Below the pieces are notes generated by a model that was not told the DNA's origin, searched no databases, and was given only the letters and a program-made list of their open reading frames with translations. This document shows positions 31,066 to 39,582 of a stretch of 64,000 nucleotides of DNA, piece by piece. The position numbers and the translations under genes are program-made. The DNA comes from Bacteroidota bacterium (lineage in GTDB: Bacteria; Bacteroidota; Bacteroidia; Bacteroidales; Rikenellaceae), in assembly GCA_015222165.1 (NCBI GenBank), contig JADFUS010000042.1:20270-84269 (forward strand), given 5' to 3'. The stretch's first letter is position 1. Each line of letters starts with the position of its first letter.

Positions 31066-33084
31066 TTATACTATTCTTGAATATTGCTTATTAATCATTT
31101 TTCGACTTTCGTTTAGAGCATCAATTTGTTTAAGAATATTCATATCCCCACTTTTTTTAAGCTCTTGGACAAGTTCCTTGATAATCTTTTCTATAAAACG
31201 TAACTTGTATAGTGCTAACGTCTTAGGGACAACAATATCTAAATTTGGAACATATTCTTCACTGACACTTTCTACGATATTAAATTTTTGCCATATTTTA
31301 CTTGAACGATATTTATCTTCTCGAGTCATGATATCAATAACAAAATCACACACCTTAGGATCGCTATGGTTTATGAAATCCGAAGCTGTAACTTTAGGTT
31401 TTTCAACCTCTTTTTCGTCATCGTTTTCATCTTCACCTTCTGACTCCTCTCTTTGTTCAAATTCATCTTCGGCAGTTTTTAATATCTCTTTATACTCTTG
31501 AAGAATGGTATTATAAGTTTTATTTGTAAAACTTATATTATCAATCTCCAACTCGTCTATGATCGTATGTGCGACATTAAGATAGACTGGTTCTTGGTGG
31601 GGAACTGTGTAAACAATGCTCTTATCACCAAATCGAAGAAGATATATAAGCAACTCTTTTTCGAGTTCAGAAACATCATCTGTTTGTGAATAAACTGGCA
31701 TTACAACAGGTTGTCCTATAGGTTTATAAGTTTGCTTAAACTCTTTATTATAAGCACTTAAACCCGTACCACCCGATTTTTTAGAAATATATTTTTTTGT
31801 TACTTCTTGATTTACAAGAGCCTCATCAACTTCTAATAATGTGCTACACTCTTTTATAAACTGAGAACGAATAATAGCATCTGGAATAACTGATATTGAA
31901 GTTATTACGTCTGTAATGACCGAAGCACGACCAATAGGGTCATCTTTTGTATCTCTTATAAGTAACTTTGTTTTAAAAGATAAAAAATCCTCTTCATTTT
32001 TAACTAAATAATCGTTTGTCTCGGTTGAGGAGTGCGCTCGTGCAAAAGAGTCTGGATCTTCACCCTCAGGCATCATCACCACACGAACATTCATACCCTC
32101 GCTAAGTATCATATCAATACCTCGCAAAGAAGCCTTAATACCAGCAAAATCACTATCATATATAACGGTGATATTGTTTGTAAAACGCTTTATAAGTTTT
32201 ATTTGGTCAGTTGTTAGAGATGTTCCTGAAGATGCTACGATATTTTCAACTCCCGATTGGAACATAGATATTACATCGGTATAACCCTCAACAAGAATAC
32301 ATCTATCTTGTTTAACTATCTCTTTACGAGCAAAATTTATTCCGTAAAGGGTATAACTTTTATGATATATTTCTGATTCTGGAGAGTTAAGATATTTTGC
32401 TTTACTTTTTTCGGAAGACATCACACGCCCACCAAAACCAATTACTCGACCACTAAGAGAGTGAATTGGAAACATTACTCTACCAGTAAATCTATCATAA
32501 TAGCCACGTGAATCGTGTTTTATGGTAAGACCTGTTTTAATAAGAAATTCCTCTTTATAGCCGTCTTCAAGAGCCTTTAATGTCATCAAATCTCCTTTTG
32601 ACGGGCAATATCCAAGCTGGAATTTTTCTATTATAGCATCTGAGAAGCCTCGCTCATGAAAATAGCTAAGCCCAATATTTTTACCTTCCGAACTATTTAT
32701 TAATTTATTGCTAAAAAAATCTTTTGCATAAGCCGTAACAACCATCATACTTTCTCGATCGTTATTTGCCTCCACCTGCTCGGGAGTCATCTCTTTTTCC
32801 TTAATTTCTATGCCATATTTTTTGGCAAGATATTTCAGAGCTTCAGGATATGACATACTTTCGTGTTCCATAAGAAAAGACGTAACGTTACCACCTTTTC
32901 CACAACCGAAACATTTGAAATAGCCTTTTGAGGGAGAGACAACAAAAGAAGGAGTTTTTTCATCATGAAAAGGACAACACGCCTGATAGTTAACACCTTT
33001 TTTAGTAAGTGTTATAAAATCACTAAGAACATCGACTATATCGGCCGAAGCGTATATTCTTTCAACGGTTTGTCTATCTATCAT
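31066..33084 (-). CDS. dnaG: DNA primase
   Basis: N-terminal zinc finger CCPFHDEKTPSFVVSPSKGYFKCFGCGKGG; TOPRIM LVEGYTDVISM. Confidence 0.94.
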   Translation of the reverse strand: MIDRQTVERIYASADIVDVLSDFITLTKKGVNYQACCPFHDEKTPSFVVSPSKGYFKCFGCGKGGNVTSFLMEHESMSYPEALKYLAKKYGIEIKEKEMTPEQVEANNDRESMMVVTAYAKDFFSNKLINSSEGKNIGLSYFHERGFSDAIIEKFQLGYCPSKGDLMTLKALEDGYKEEFLIKTGLTIKHDSRGYYDRFTGRVMFPIHSLSGRVIGFGGRVMSSEKSKAKYLNSPESEIYHKSYTLYGINFARKEIVKQDRCILVEGYTDVISMFQSGVENIVASSGTSLTTDQIKLIKRFTNNITVIYDSDFAGIKASLRGIDMILSEGMNVRVVMMPEGEDPDSFARAHSSTETNDYLVKNEEDFLSFKTKLLIRDTKDDPIGRASVITDVITSISVIPDAIIRSQFIKECSTLLEVDEALVNQEVTKKYISKKSGGTGLSAYNKEFKQTYKPIGQPVVMPVYSQTDDVSELEKELLIYLLRFGDKSIVYTVPHQEPVYLNVAHTIIDELEIDNISFTNKTYNTILQEYKEILKTAEDEFEQREESEGEDENDDEKEVEKPKVTASDFINHSDPKVCDFVIDIMTREDKYRSSKIWQKFNIVESVSEEYVPNLDIVVPKTLALYKLRFIEKIIKELVQELKKSGDMNILKQIDALNESRKMINKQYSRIV

Positions 33085-33149
33085 TATAAGATTATTTTTT
33101 ATAAACGTTATTTATAAAACGAGTTTAACACTCTACATAACGTTTCCTA

Positions 33150-33180
33150 CAAAGATAGATTTTTTTCATCAAAAGCCAAA
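33150..33180 (-). promoter_or_regulatory. dnaG promoter
   Basis: Minus strand TTTG-N19-TATCTTTG (CAAAGATA at 33150-33157, CAAA at 33177-33180). Confidence 0.7.
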
Positions 33181-33215
33181 GGTCTGACAGCAAAATAAAT
33201 TGCATATCAGACCTT
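33179..33215 (-). terminator. Hairpin downstream of hsp20
   Basis: aaggtctga...tcagacctt, 9-bp stem with an inner cagcaa/ttgcata extension, just past the hsp20 stop. Confidence 0.5.
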
Positions 33216-33235
33216 CATCATAAAAGTATATACCT

Positions 33236-33739
33236 TTATTTAATATTTATTTTTGTAGTTTTTTCTAAAGGAACACTCTCAATAATTTTAGGAATGTCTA
33301 TATAAAGCACTCCATTTTCTTGTTTTGCAGATATTTTATCTTTATCTACATTTTCTGGAAGAAGCAAAGTTTGTTTAAAACGTGAGTAATAAAATTCTCT
33401 ACGAAGGTAACGACCTTTATCATCATCGTCATCATCACAATCTTTATCTTTGCAATCTTTACTTTCGCAATCTTTTGCATCATCGTCCATAACCTTACCT
33501 TCTGAATATTTGTTACAATCTTTCTCCATACTTACGATAAGTTCATTATCATTTTTAATCTCTAAAGAAAAATCGTCCTTACTCATTCCAGGAACAGCAA
33601 TTTCGATATGATAATTCTCATCATTTTCAATAATATTTATCGCTGGAGAGCTATCATTTGTTTTTGCGATCCACTCATTGCCCATAAAATCATTTAAGAT
33701 ATTTGGCAACCACATTTGATGTTTTTTTGGTAGTAGCAT
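33236..33739 (-). CDS. Hsp20/alpha-crystallin family small heat shock protein
   Basis: YHIEIAVPGMSKDDFSLEIKNDNELIVS, C-terminal NGVLYIDIPK. Contains an unusual Asp/Cys-rich insert. Confidence 0.9.
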   Translation of the reverse strand: MLLPKKHQMWLPNILNDFMGNEWIAKTNDSSPAINIIENDENYHIEIAVPGMSKDDFSLEIKNDNELIVSMEKDCNKYSEGKVMDDDAKDCESKDCKDKDCDDDDDDKGRYLRREFYYSRFKQTLLLPENVDKDKISAKQENGVLYIDIPKIIESVPLEKTTKINIK

Positions 33740-33805
33740 AGTATTAAATTTTAAGGTTTAAAAAAGAATAATATATTCTTAATCATACCGCAAACTATGT
33801 GCCAA

Positions 33806-35254
33806 TTAATCACAAAAAAAATCATCAGGGAAATTTAATAAATAAACCTCCTTCTTAGCTCGTGTAATAGCTGTATATAACCAACGTAACAAATCTACAC
33901 TCATATTTTCACTACTCCATAACATTCTATCTATAAACACAGCGTCCCACTGTCCCCCTTGAGCTTTATGACAAGTTACTGCGTAAGCAAACTTAATTTG
34001 TAAAGCATTTAAAAAAGGATCTTGTTTCATTTTTTTATATCGCTCACGCTTAGTTGGTATATAAGCATAATCTTCCTCAACAGCATAAAAAAGCTCTTTA
34101 TTTCGCTGTGAACTTAATGACGGAGTATCGGCAGAAAGCGTATCTAAAAGAAGTTTACAATCTATCTCTGTATCGTCACTATCTGGGAAACGTAACGTAG
34201 CATCGATAAATCTGCAACCATATAACTCTTGATAGCGTCGGACTCTTCTAATCATTGCTATATCTCCATTTGCTATAAAATCGCCATCTTTTTTCTCTTC
34301 ATCTAAATTTAAAGAGTAATGATAATTATTCTTCACCACCATAACCATATCCGAAGAATCTAACTCCTCTTCTTGATATAGAATTCTTGAACGAACACCT
34401 TGATTAAAACGATTTGCTTGTTTGTTTGAACGAGTTATTACTATACAATTCTCCTGTCCATATTTTGAATAAGCATCTTCAAGAGTTTCTATAAAATCTT
34501 CTCCTCCTATGCGTTTAAAATCTGGATATGATAAATCGAATTTTGGTATTTTACATAATCGCTGTTCTATCAATAATCTGCACGCTGTAGCATTAAAAAG
34601 CACCCCAGAATCTTTATTCTGACGCACAACTTGACGCATCTCCACAAAATTAACTTTACCATAGACAGAAAGAGCATTTATATCTAAAGCAGGACTTAAA
34701 TCGCTACCAATGGGAGGAAGCTGGGCTTTATCACCAATAAATATTATCTTTCCATTTTCTCCTAACGAGACATAATTAAAAAGATCCTCAAGGAGATTAC
34801 CGCTACCAAAAATATTATTTTCATAACTCGAAGTCGAAATCATTGATGCTTCATCTATAATAAAAAAAGCATCACGTGTTTTATTGAAATCAAGAACAAA
34901 ACCTTCTTGCGTAACAGATTTTTGACGATATATTTTCTTGTGAATAGTAAGGGCTTCGTAACCTGAATAATAGTTCATAACCTTGGCAGCACGCCCCGTA
35001 GGAGCAAGCATAAAATGCTCTATTTTCATCTCCTTAAAAGTCTTCGCCAAAGCCGATATTATCGACGTCTTACCCGTTCCAGCATAACCATTGACAACCA
35101 TGATTCGGCTATCATTTTGACTTGCCACAAATTCACCCAAAACAGATATTAAATGTTGTTGGTCAGCTGTAGCATCAAAACTAAAATGGTGCAATATTTT
35201 ATTTTCTATAAATTTTGATAACATAAGAGTGTAAAGATAATATAAATCTTTCAA
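33806..35254 (-). CDS. RecD-like/UvrD-C domain ATP-dependent helicase
   Basis: VVNGYAGTGKTSIISAL, APTGRAAKVM, FIIDEASMI, KFAYAVTCHKAQGGQWDAVFID. Confidence 0.85.
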   Translation of the reverse strand: MKDLYYLYTLMLSKFIENKILHHFSFDATADQQHLISVLGEFVASQNDSRIMVVNGYAGTGKTSIISALAKTFKEMKIEHFMLAPTGRAAKVMNYYSGYEALTIHKKIYRQKSVTQEGFVLDFNKTRDAFFIIDEASMISTSSYENNIFGSGNLLEDLFNYVSLGENGKIIFIGDKAQLPPIGSDLSPALDINALSVYGKVNFVEMRQVVRQNKDSGVLFNATACRLLIEQRLCKIPKFDLSYPDFKRIGGEDFIETLEDAYSKYGQENCIVITRSNKQANRFNQGVRSRILYQEEELDSSDMVMVVKNNYHYSLNLDEEKKDGDFIANGDIAMIRRVRRYQELYGCRFIDATLRFPDSDDTEIDCKLLLDTLSADTPSLSSQRNKELFYAVEEDYAYIPTKRERYKKMKQDPFLNALQIKFAYAVTCHKAQGGQWDAVFIDRMLWSSENMSVDLLRWLYTAITRAKKEVYLLNFPDDFFCD

Positions 35255-35406
35255 TAAATATTTTTTTAAAAAAATTGACTTTTATTTATCATCATATCCT
35301 TTTTTTTATAACTTTGCAGAGCAATGCATATGAAAACAATAAATTTGCATTAAACTTTATCAAGAAATAAGATAAAATAAATAATAAAAAAATAAAAATC
35401 GTTAAA

Positions 35407-36021
35407 ATGAAAACAATTTTAAAAGCCTGTTTACTTATTGTAATTATAGGTCTTGCATACTGGGCATACCGTATTCCAGCTGCTTCTCTTGAATTTCAAG
35501 CATCATTAGACTCTCGTCAAAAAGAGGTTGTTCAAAGTTTAAAAGACATTCGTGAAGCTGAGAAAGCTTACAAACGTAATTACAACAAATATACTGGAAG
35601 CTTCGATACACTTATCAATTTCCTTAAAAACGACTCTTTAGTTTATGAAAGAGCTATGGGTTCTGAAGATGATTCAGTTGCTGTCGCAAAAGGTCTTGTG
35701 AAAGTTGAAAAAGTAACAATCGCTATTAAAGATACTGTATTCTCAGGTCGTATTGTTGACTTTGAAAATCTTCGTTATATTCCTTTTAGCAATAAAAAAG
35801 AGTTTGAACTTGGTGCAACAGAAGTAAAAACTGGACTTTCATCTGTAGTTGTTCCTATTTTTGAAGCTAAAGCATCGTTGATGTCTTTCTTAAAAGATTT
35901 GAAACAAGATCAAGAAATCATCAACCTATACGATACTTACAAAGCTATGGATAAATATCCTGGTCTAAAAGTTGGTTCTTTAGATAAGCCAAACAATGAT
36001 GCCGGTAACTGGGAAGATTAA
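35407..36021 (+). CDS. Hypothetical membrane-anchored protein
   Basis: 204 aa with N-terminal TM (ILKACLLIVIIGLAYWAYRI), coiled-coil-like body, good upstream spacing and downstream overlap with the next gene. Confidence 0.6.
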   Translation: MKTILKACLLIVIIGLAYWAYRIPAASLEFQASLDSRQKEVVQSLKDIREAEKAYKRNYNKYTGSFDTLINFLKNDSLVYERAMGSEDDSVAVAKGLVKVEKVTIAIKDTVFSGRIVDFENLRYIPFSNKKEFELGATEVKTGLSSVVVPIFEAKASLMSFLKDLKQDQEIINLYDTYKAMDKYPGLKVGSLDKPNNDAGNWED

Positions 36022-36838
36022 TTTTAATAAATTGGAGGAATCAAAATCAGTAATTTCTAAAAGTTATACTATGGAAGATATAGTTAAACTAAAAGAACAG
36101 TTTTCACTTAACGGTGAAAGACCAAAAAAACTGAATGTGAACTCATCATATAGTTTGTCCATTCAGTATTCTCTGAGTGGACTTTCTTTTTATCGTCATG
36201 ATACGGGATATTATATGAACTTCACTATCAACACTGTTGAGGAGGCTTCAAACTTAATATCACTTTTGACAGATCAAGAGAGCGATTTGCTTTACGATCA
36301 CACAAATCTTATATTCTGTTCTGATAGGTATGTTGCCATACCTAAAGATTTATATGATTCTGCTTTAGATAATGACTATCTATATGCAAAAAATATTATT
36401 TGTCAAGAAAATGAAAAAATAATAACTTCGTCTTCTTGCAATATAATGTATATATACGTTATAGATAATAGTATAATCAAAAAAATTCGTGCTACATCTC
36501 CGATGGTGGATATAGTTCATACTCTGCAATTTCTTGTTGAATATGGGCAATGGAGAACAACTCAAAATGGGAAAACAGCTCTATATTTGTCTATCCATAA
36601 TAACACGTTATGCTATGCAATATATGAGAACAAAAAGCTCGTTGCCATGGATAGCATAAAAAATTGTGACTCTAACAAAATGGAAATAATCTTTTCTATA
36701 ATAAATTCCAAATTTAATATTGAAAAAACAGAGTGTCTTTTTGACTATGAAGAAAAAATAGCTTCTGTTTCTAAAAAATATATTAAGAAAATGGATAAGA
36801 TAGAATCGCAAAATTATTTTGAACAAAATTACTTATAA
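35996..36838 (+). CDS. DUF3822-like family protein
   Basis: Overlaps the upstream ORF and is directly followed by rsmD, the usual Bacteroidales context for this family; actin-like-fold style sequence. Confidence 0.55.
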   Translation: MMPVTGKINFNKLEESKSVISKSYTMEDIVKLKEQFSLNGERPKKLNVNSSYSLSIQYSLSGLSFYRHDTGYYMNFTINTVEEASNLISLLTDQESDLLYDHTNLIFCSDRYVAIPKDLYDSALDNDYLYAKNIICQENEKIITSSSCNIMYIYVIDNSIIKKIRATSPMVDIVHTLQFLVEYGQWRTTQNGKTALYLSIHNNTLCYAIYENKKLVAMDSIKNCDSNKMEIIFSIINSKFNIEKTECLFDYEEKIASVSKKYIKKMDKIESQNYFEQNYL

Positions 36839-37368
36839 TGAGAATTATCAGTGGAGAATTTGGAGGAAGAATAATAAGTCCCCCTTCAAACTTTAAAGCA
36901 AGACCTACAACAGATTTTGCCAAAGAAAACTTATTTAACGTACTAAATAATAGGCTCGACTATGAAGAGTGCGATGTACTAGACCTCTTCGGAGGAACTG
37001 GAGGCATAGGCTATGAATTTGCGTCAAGAGGAGCTAAACAAGTAACTACTATAGAGATGGATTTTCATCATAGTAGATTTATTGAAGAGACCATAAAGAA
37101 GCTGAAAATAGAAAATATGAAAGTGGTGAAGACCAATGTTTTTGTATTTATAAAAAGATTTAAAGCTACGTGGGACGTTGTTTTTGCTGACCCTCCCTAC
37201 GCATTAGAAGGCATTGATGAACTTCCAAATTTAATATTTGAAAAAAAATTATTAAACGAAGGAGGATTATTTATTTTCGAACACTCGAAAGATAAAGATT
37301 ATTCGTCACACCCTCACTTCAAAGAGAAACGCACCTACGGAAGTGTAAATTTCTCTTTCTTCCAATAA
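36838..37368 (+). CDS. rsmD: 16S rRNA (guanine966-N2)-methyltransferase
   Basis: MRIISGEFGGRIISPPSNFKARPTTDFAKENLFNVL, VLDLFGGTGGIGYEFASRG, VFADPPYAL. Confidence 0.93.
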   Translation: MRIISGEFGGRIISPPSNFKARPTTDFAKENLFNVLNNRLDYEECDVLDLFGGTGGIGYEFASRGAKQVTTIEMDFHHSRFIEETIKKLKIENMKVVKTNVFVFIKRFKATWDVVFADPPYALEGIDELPNLIFEKKLLNEGGLFIFEHSKDKDYSSHPHFKEKRTYGSVNFSFFQ

Positions 37369-37386
37369 ATAGATTTACCCTAAAAT

Positions 37387-37424
37387 AAAACTACATTCAT
37401 AACTAAAATTATGAATGTAGTTTT
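37387..37424. terminator. Hairpin terminator between convergent rsmD and ptuB
   Basis: aaaactacattcat-aactaaaatt-atgaatgtagtttt; the stem overlaps the ptuB stop codon. Confidence 0.75.
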
Positions 37425-38077
37425 TTATTAAACAAAGAATCAACCATGCTATAAAATTCACCTAAAGTATTATTTTTTTCTGCTAAATGCTTTGAAATTT
37501 CCTCTTCTAAAGTTAATATATGCTCATATAAAAAATCAATTATTTCTTTTCTCTTTTCTATTAATAATTCAGAATTTAAATTTAATATTTCTATAGTTTC
37601 AATTGCTCTATCATCGTTTTCATCTTTTGGTAATATTTCTCCTTCTAAACTATATATAAAATGCTTATCACAATCTTTTTCCAAAGGAGATATTAATTTA
37701 TCAGAAAAATAATTACTTTTTTTATGTCCACAATGTTCTTTATCTGAAGAACATTGTCCTTTATTCTTTGTACACGAAGCAAATAAATTAGTATATTCGA
37801 ATTGCAATTCTGGAAACATAGAATTATCTTTAGGTCTAAAATGTTCTATATGAGAATCTTCCCTTTCTATATTAGAACCTTCCCTTTCTATATTAGAATC
37901 ATCATTTATTAATCTACACTCACAATAACAACACAATTTTTTTTGCTCACAAATTAAAGAATCCTTTAAAATTGCTTTTTCTGGATTCTTCAAATCATTA
38001 TACTTCAAATTTGGATTATTATTCTTCCAATCGGTAAATTCAATTGGTTCTATTTTATTTTTTATAATAAATTTCAT
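37409..38077 (-). CDS. ptuB: HNH endonuclease, PtuB-like (TIGR02646-type) Septu effector
   Basis: KKLCCYCECRL...HIEHFRPKD...YTNLFASCTKNKGQCSSDKEHCGHKK: HNH/zinc pattern of TIGR02646-type proteins. Coupled (TAATG) to an AAA ATPase. Confidence 0.8.
   Translation of the reverse strand: MKFIIKNKIEPIEFTDWKNNNPNLKYNDLKNPEKAILKDSLICEQKKLCCYCECRLINDDSNIEREGSNIEREDSHIEHFRPKDNSMFPELQFEYTNLFASCTKNKGQCSSDKEHCGHKKSNYFSDKLISPLEKDCDKHFIYSLEGEILPKDENDDRAIETIEILNLNSELLIEKRKEIIDFLYEHILTLEEEISKHLAEKNNTLGEFYSMVDSLFNKKLHS
37846..37902 (-). repeat. 21-bp in-frame tandem repeat inside ptuB (about 2.7 copies)
   Basis: ttctatatgagaatcttccct / ttctatattagaaccttccct / ttctatattagaatc, encoding SNIERE-G-SNIERE-D-SHIE. 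Confidence 0.9.
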
Positions 38078-39369
38078 TATAATCTTTCATCAAATTTAAA
38101 TTCTATTATTTTACGAATTCTTACTAATTCTGGAGAATCAGAACAAATATTTACTAATCTAAAATATTCCTTTTTTACATCTTCAAAATTATCTTTTGAT
38201 AATAATTCATAAACTTTGGCAATTTGCTTTGCTACTTCTTCTGGAATATCATTTTTCATTCCCATAACATCTTTCAAAATTATAGAAGAGGGCAATCCAT
38301 ATACAGAATCACTATTCGAAATTTCTATATTATCACTATCATTTTTAATTATTCTTATATTCTCTTTTTTTACACTGTTAATAACATGAGGTGAATGTGT
38401 TGTAACAATAAATTGGACATTAGGAAATACTTCTATCAATTTAGGAACTATTTCAATTTGCCAATTTGGGTGTAAATGCAAATCTATTTCGTCTATCAAC
38501 ACTATACCTTCTCCTTGTAAAGGATCTTTTAAAGTTGGATTTGCCAATACCAATTTTCTACACAAATCACCTATTAATGCTATATAAATTTTTTCTCCAT
38601 CTGATAATTGATCCACGAAAATTTTCTTTCCATCTTTTTCTATTGTCATTTTAATAGGAGAACGTTGAACTTTAATATTTTTATAATGAGGTAAAAATAT
38701 TTTCAATGCTTTTCTTACAGTATTTAGTTCTCTAATATGTGAACTTCCCACCATATGCCTTTTACCATCAATAAAAGAACTGTATGAAATTTCAATAATA
38801 TTATTTCTTATCCTTTCATTTTCTATATCCTCTTGATTTCTATACCATTGAAAAAAAGATTTAAAATTAGCATCTCCATTTAGACTACTATTATAAGTAT
38901 CTAAAAGACTAAAATTCACATTTTTAGCTCGTAAGGGGACATCAATAACTGCACGTCTAACTCCATAATAAGCAAAAATAGGCAAAGGGGTTAAAAATTC
39001 TTTTTTTTCTATTTCCGATTGGATTAAAGAAGTATATGAAGTTAAATTTTCTAAAAAATTTGTTTTCTTTTTTACTATACCAGATTTTGCTCTATTAGTA
39101 ATAATAAATTTTTCTATTTCATCAAAATTAGCTATTATTTCTGAATCTCTTTCTCCATTACTTATTTCATTTTCAGAAATATACAACCCAGCACCTTTTG
39201 AATTTTTTATTCTTGCAATTATCCAACTAAAACAAATAACTAAACCATTGAGAACAGATGTTTTACCTCCTCCGTTATCACCAACAATGACTGTCAATCT
39301 ATCATTGAAATCTATTTTAACATCCTTAAATCCTTTATAATTTACAAAATGTATATTATTTATTTTCAT
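38077..39369 (-). CDS. ptuA: AAA family ATPase, PtuA-like (Septu anti-phage system)
   Basis: VIVGDNGGGKTSVLNGL Walker A, LSDGEKIYIALIGDL signature, VLIDEIDLHLHPNWQ Walker B, VTTHSPHVINSV. Confidence 0.82.
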   Translation of the reverse strand: MKINNIHFVNYKGFKDVKIDFNDRLTVIVGDNGGGKTSVLNGLVICFSWIIARIKNSKGAGLYISENEISNGERDSEIIANFDEIEKFIITNRAKSGIVKKKTNFLENLTSYTSLIQSEIEKKEFLTPLPIFAYYGVRRAVIDVPLRAKNVNFSLLDTYNSSLNGDANFKSFFQWYRNQEDIENERIRNNIIEISYSSFIDGKRHMVGSSHIRELNTVRKALKIFLPHYKNIKVQRSPIKMTIEKDGKKIFVDQLSDGEKIYIALIGDLCRKLVLANPTLKDPLQGEGIVLIDEIDLHLHPNWQIEIVPKLIEVFPNVQFIVTTHSPHVINSVKKENIRIIKNDSDNIEISNSDSVYGLPSSIILKDVMGMKNDIPEEVAKQIAKVYELLSKDNFEDVKKEYFRLVNICSDSPELVRIRKIIEFKFDERL

Positions 39370-39391
39370 AGTTATATTCTTAGTTAATACA

Positions 39392-39399
39392 CAAATATA
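39392..39399 (-). promoter_or_regulatory. Candidate -7 element (TATATTTG) for the ptuAB operon
   Basis: Minus strand TATATTTG, 23 bp upstream of the ptuA start. Confidence 0.5.
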
Positions 39400-39459
39400 T
39401 CCTTTATTTATTTATAATAAAAACATATCTGATTAAAATTACAAAATTACCTTTATTTT

Positions 39460-39582
39460 TTAAAGATATTTATAGGCTAAGGAAAGTAGAAGAGACAAAA
39501 CCACTATTATTGATAGCGCTTTTGACTCTTGCTTTGAGAATCTAACTGACTCTTTTATTATGTTAATCAACTTTTTCAGCAT
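39460..39582 (-). pseudogene. 40-aa membrane-anchor ORF, possible remnant of a ComEA-like helix-hairpin-helix protein
   Basis: MLKKLINIIKESVRFSKQESKALSIIVVLSLLLSLAYKYL*. Its start overlaps the ubiD 3' end, and it resembles the N-terminal TM region of Bacteroidetes ComEA-like proteins. No HhH domain follows. Confidence 0.4.

Noticed and set aside
37409-39369. Retron-type Septu (Ec78-like) system
   Set aside because: No reverse transcriptase or msr-msd-like region on either side of the ptuA-ptuB pair.
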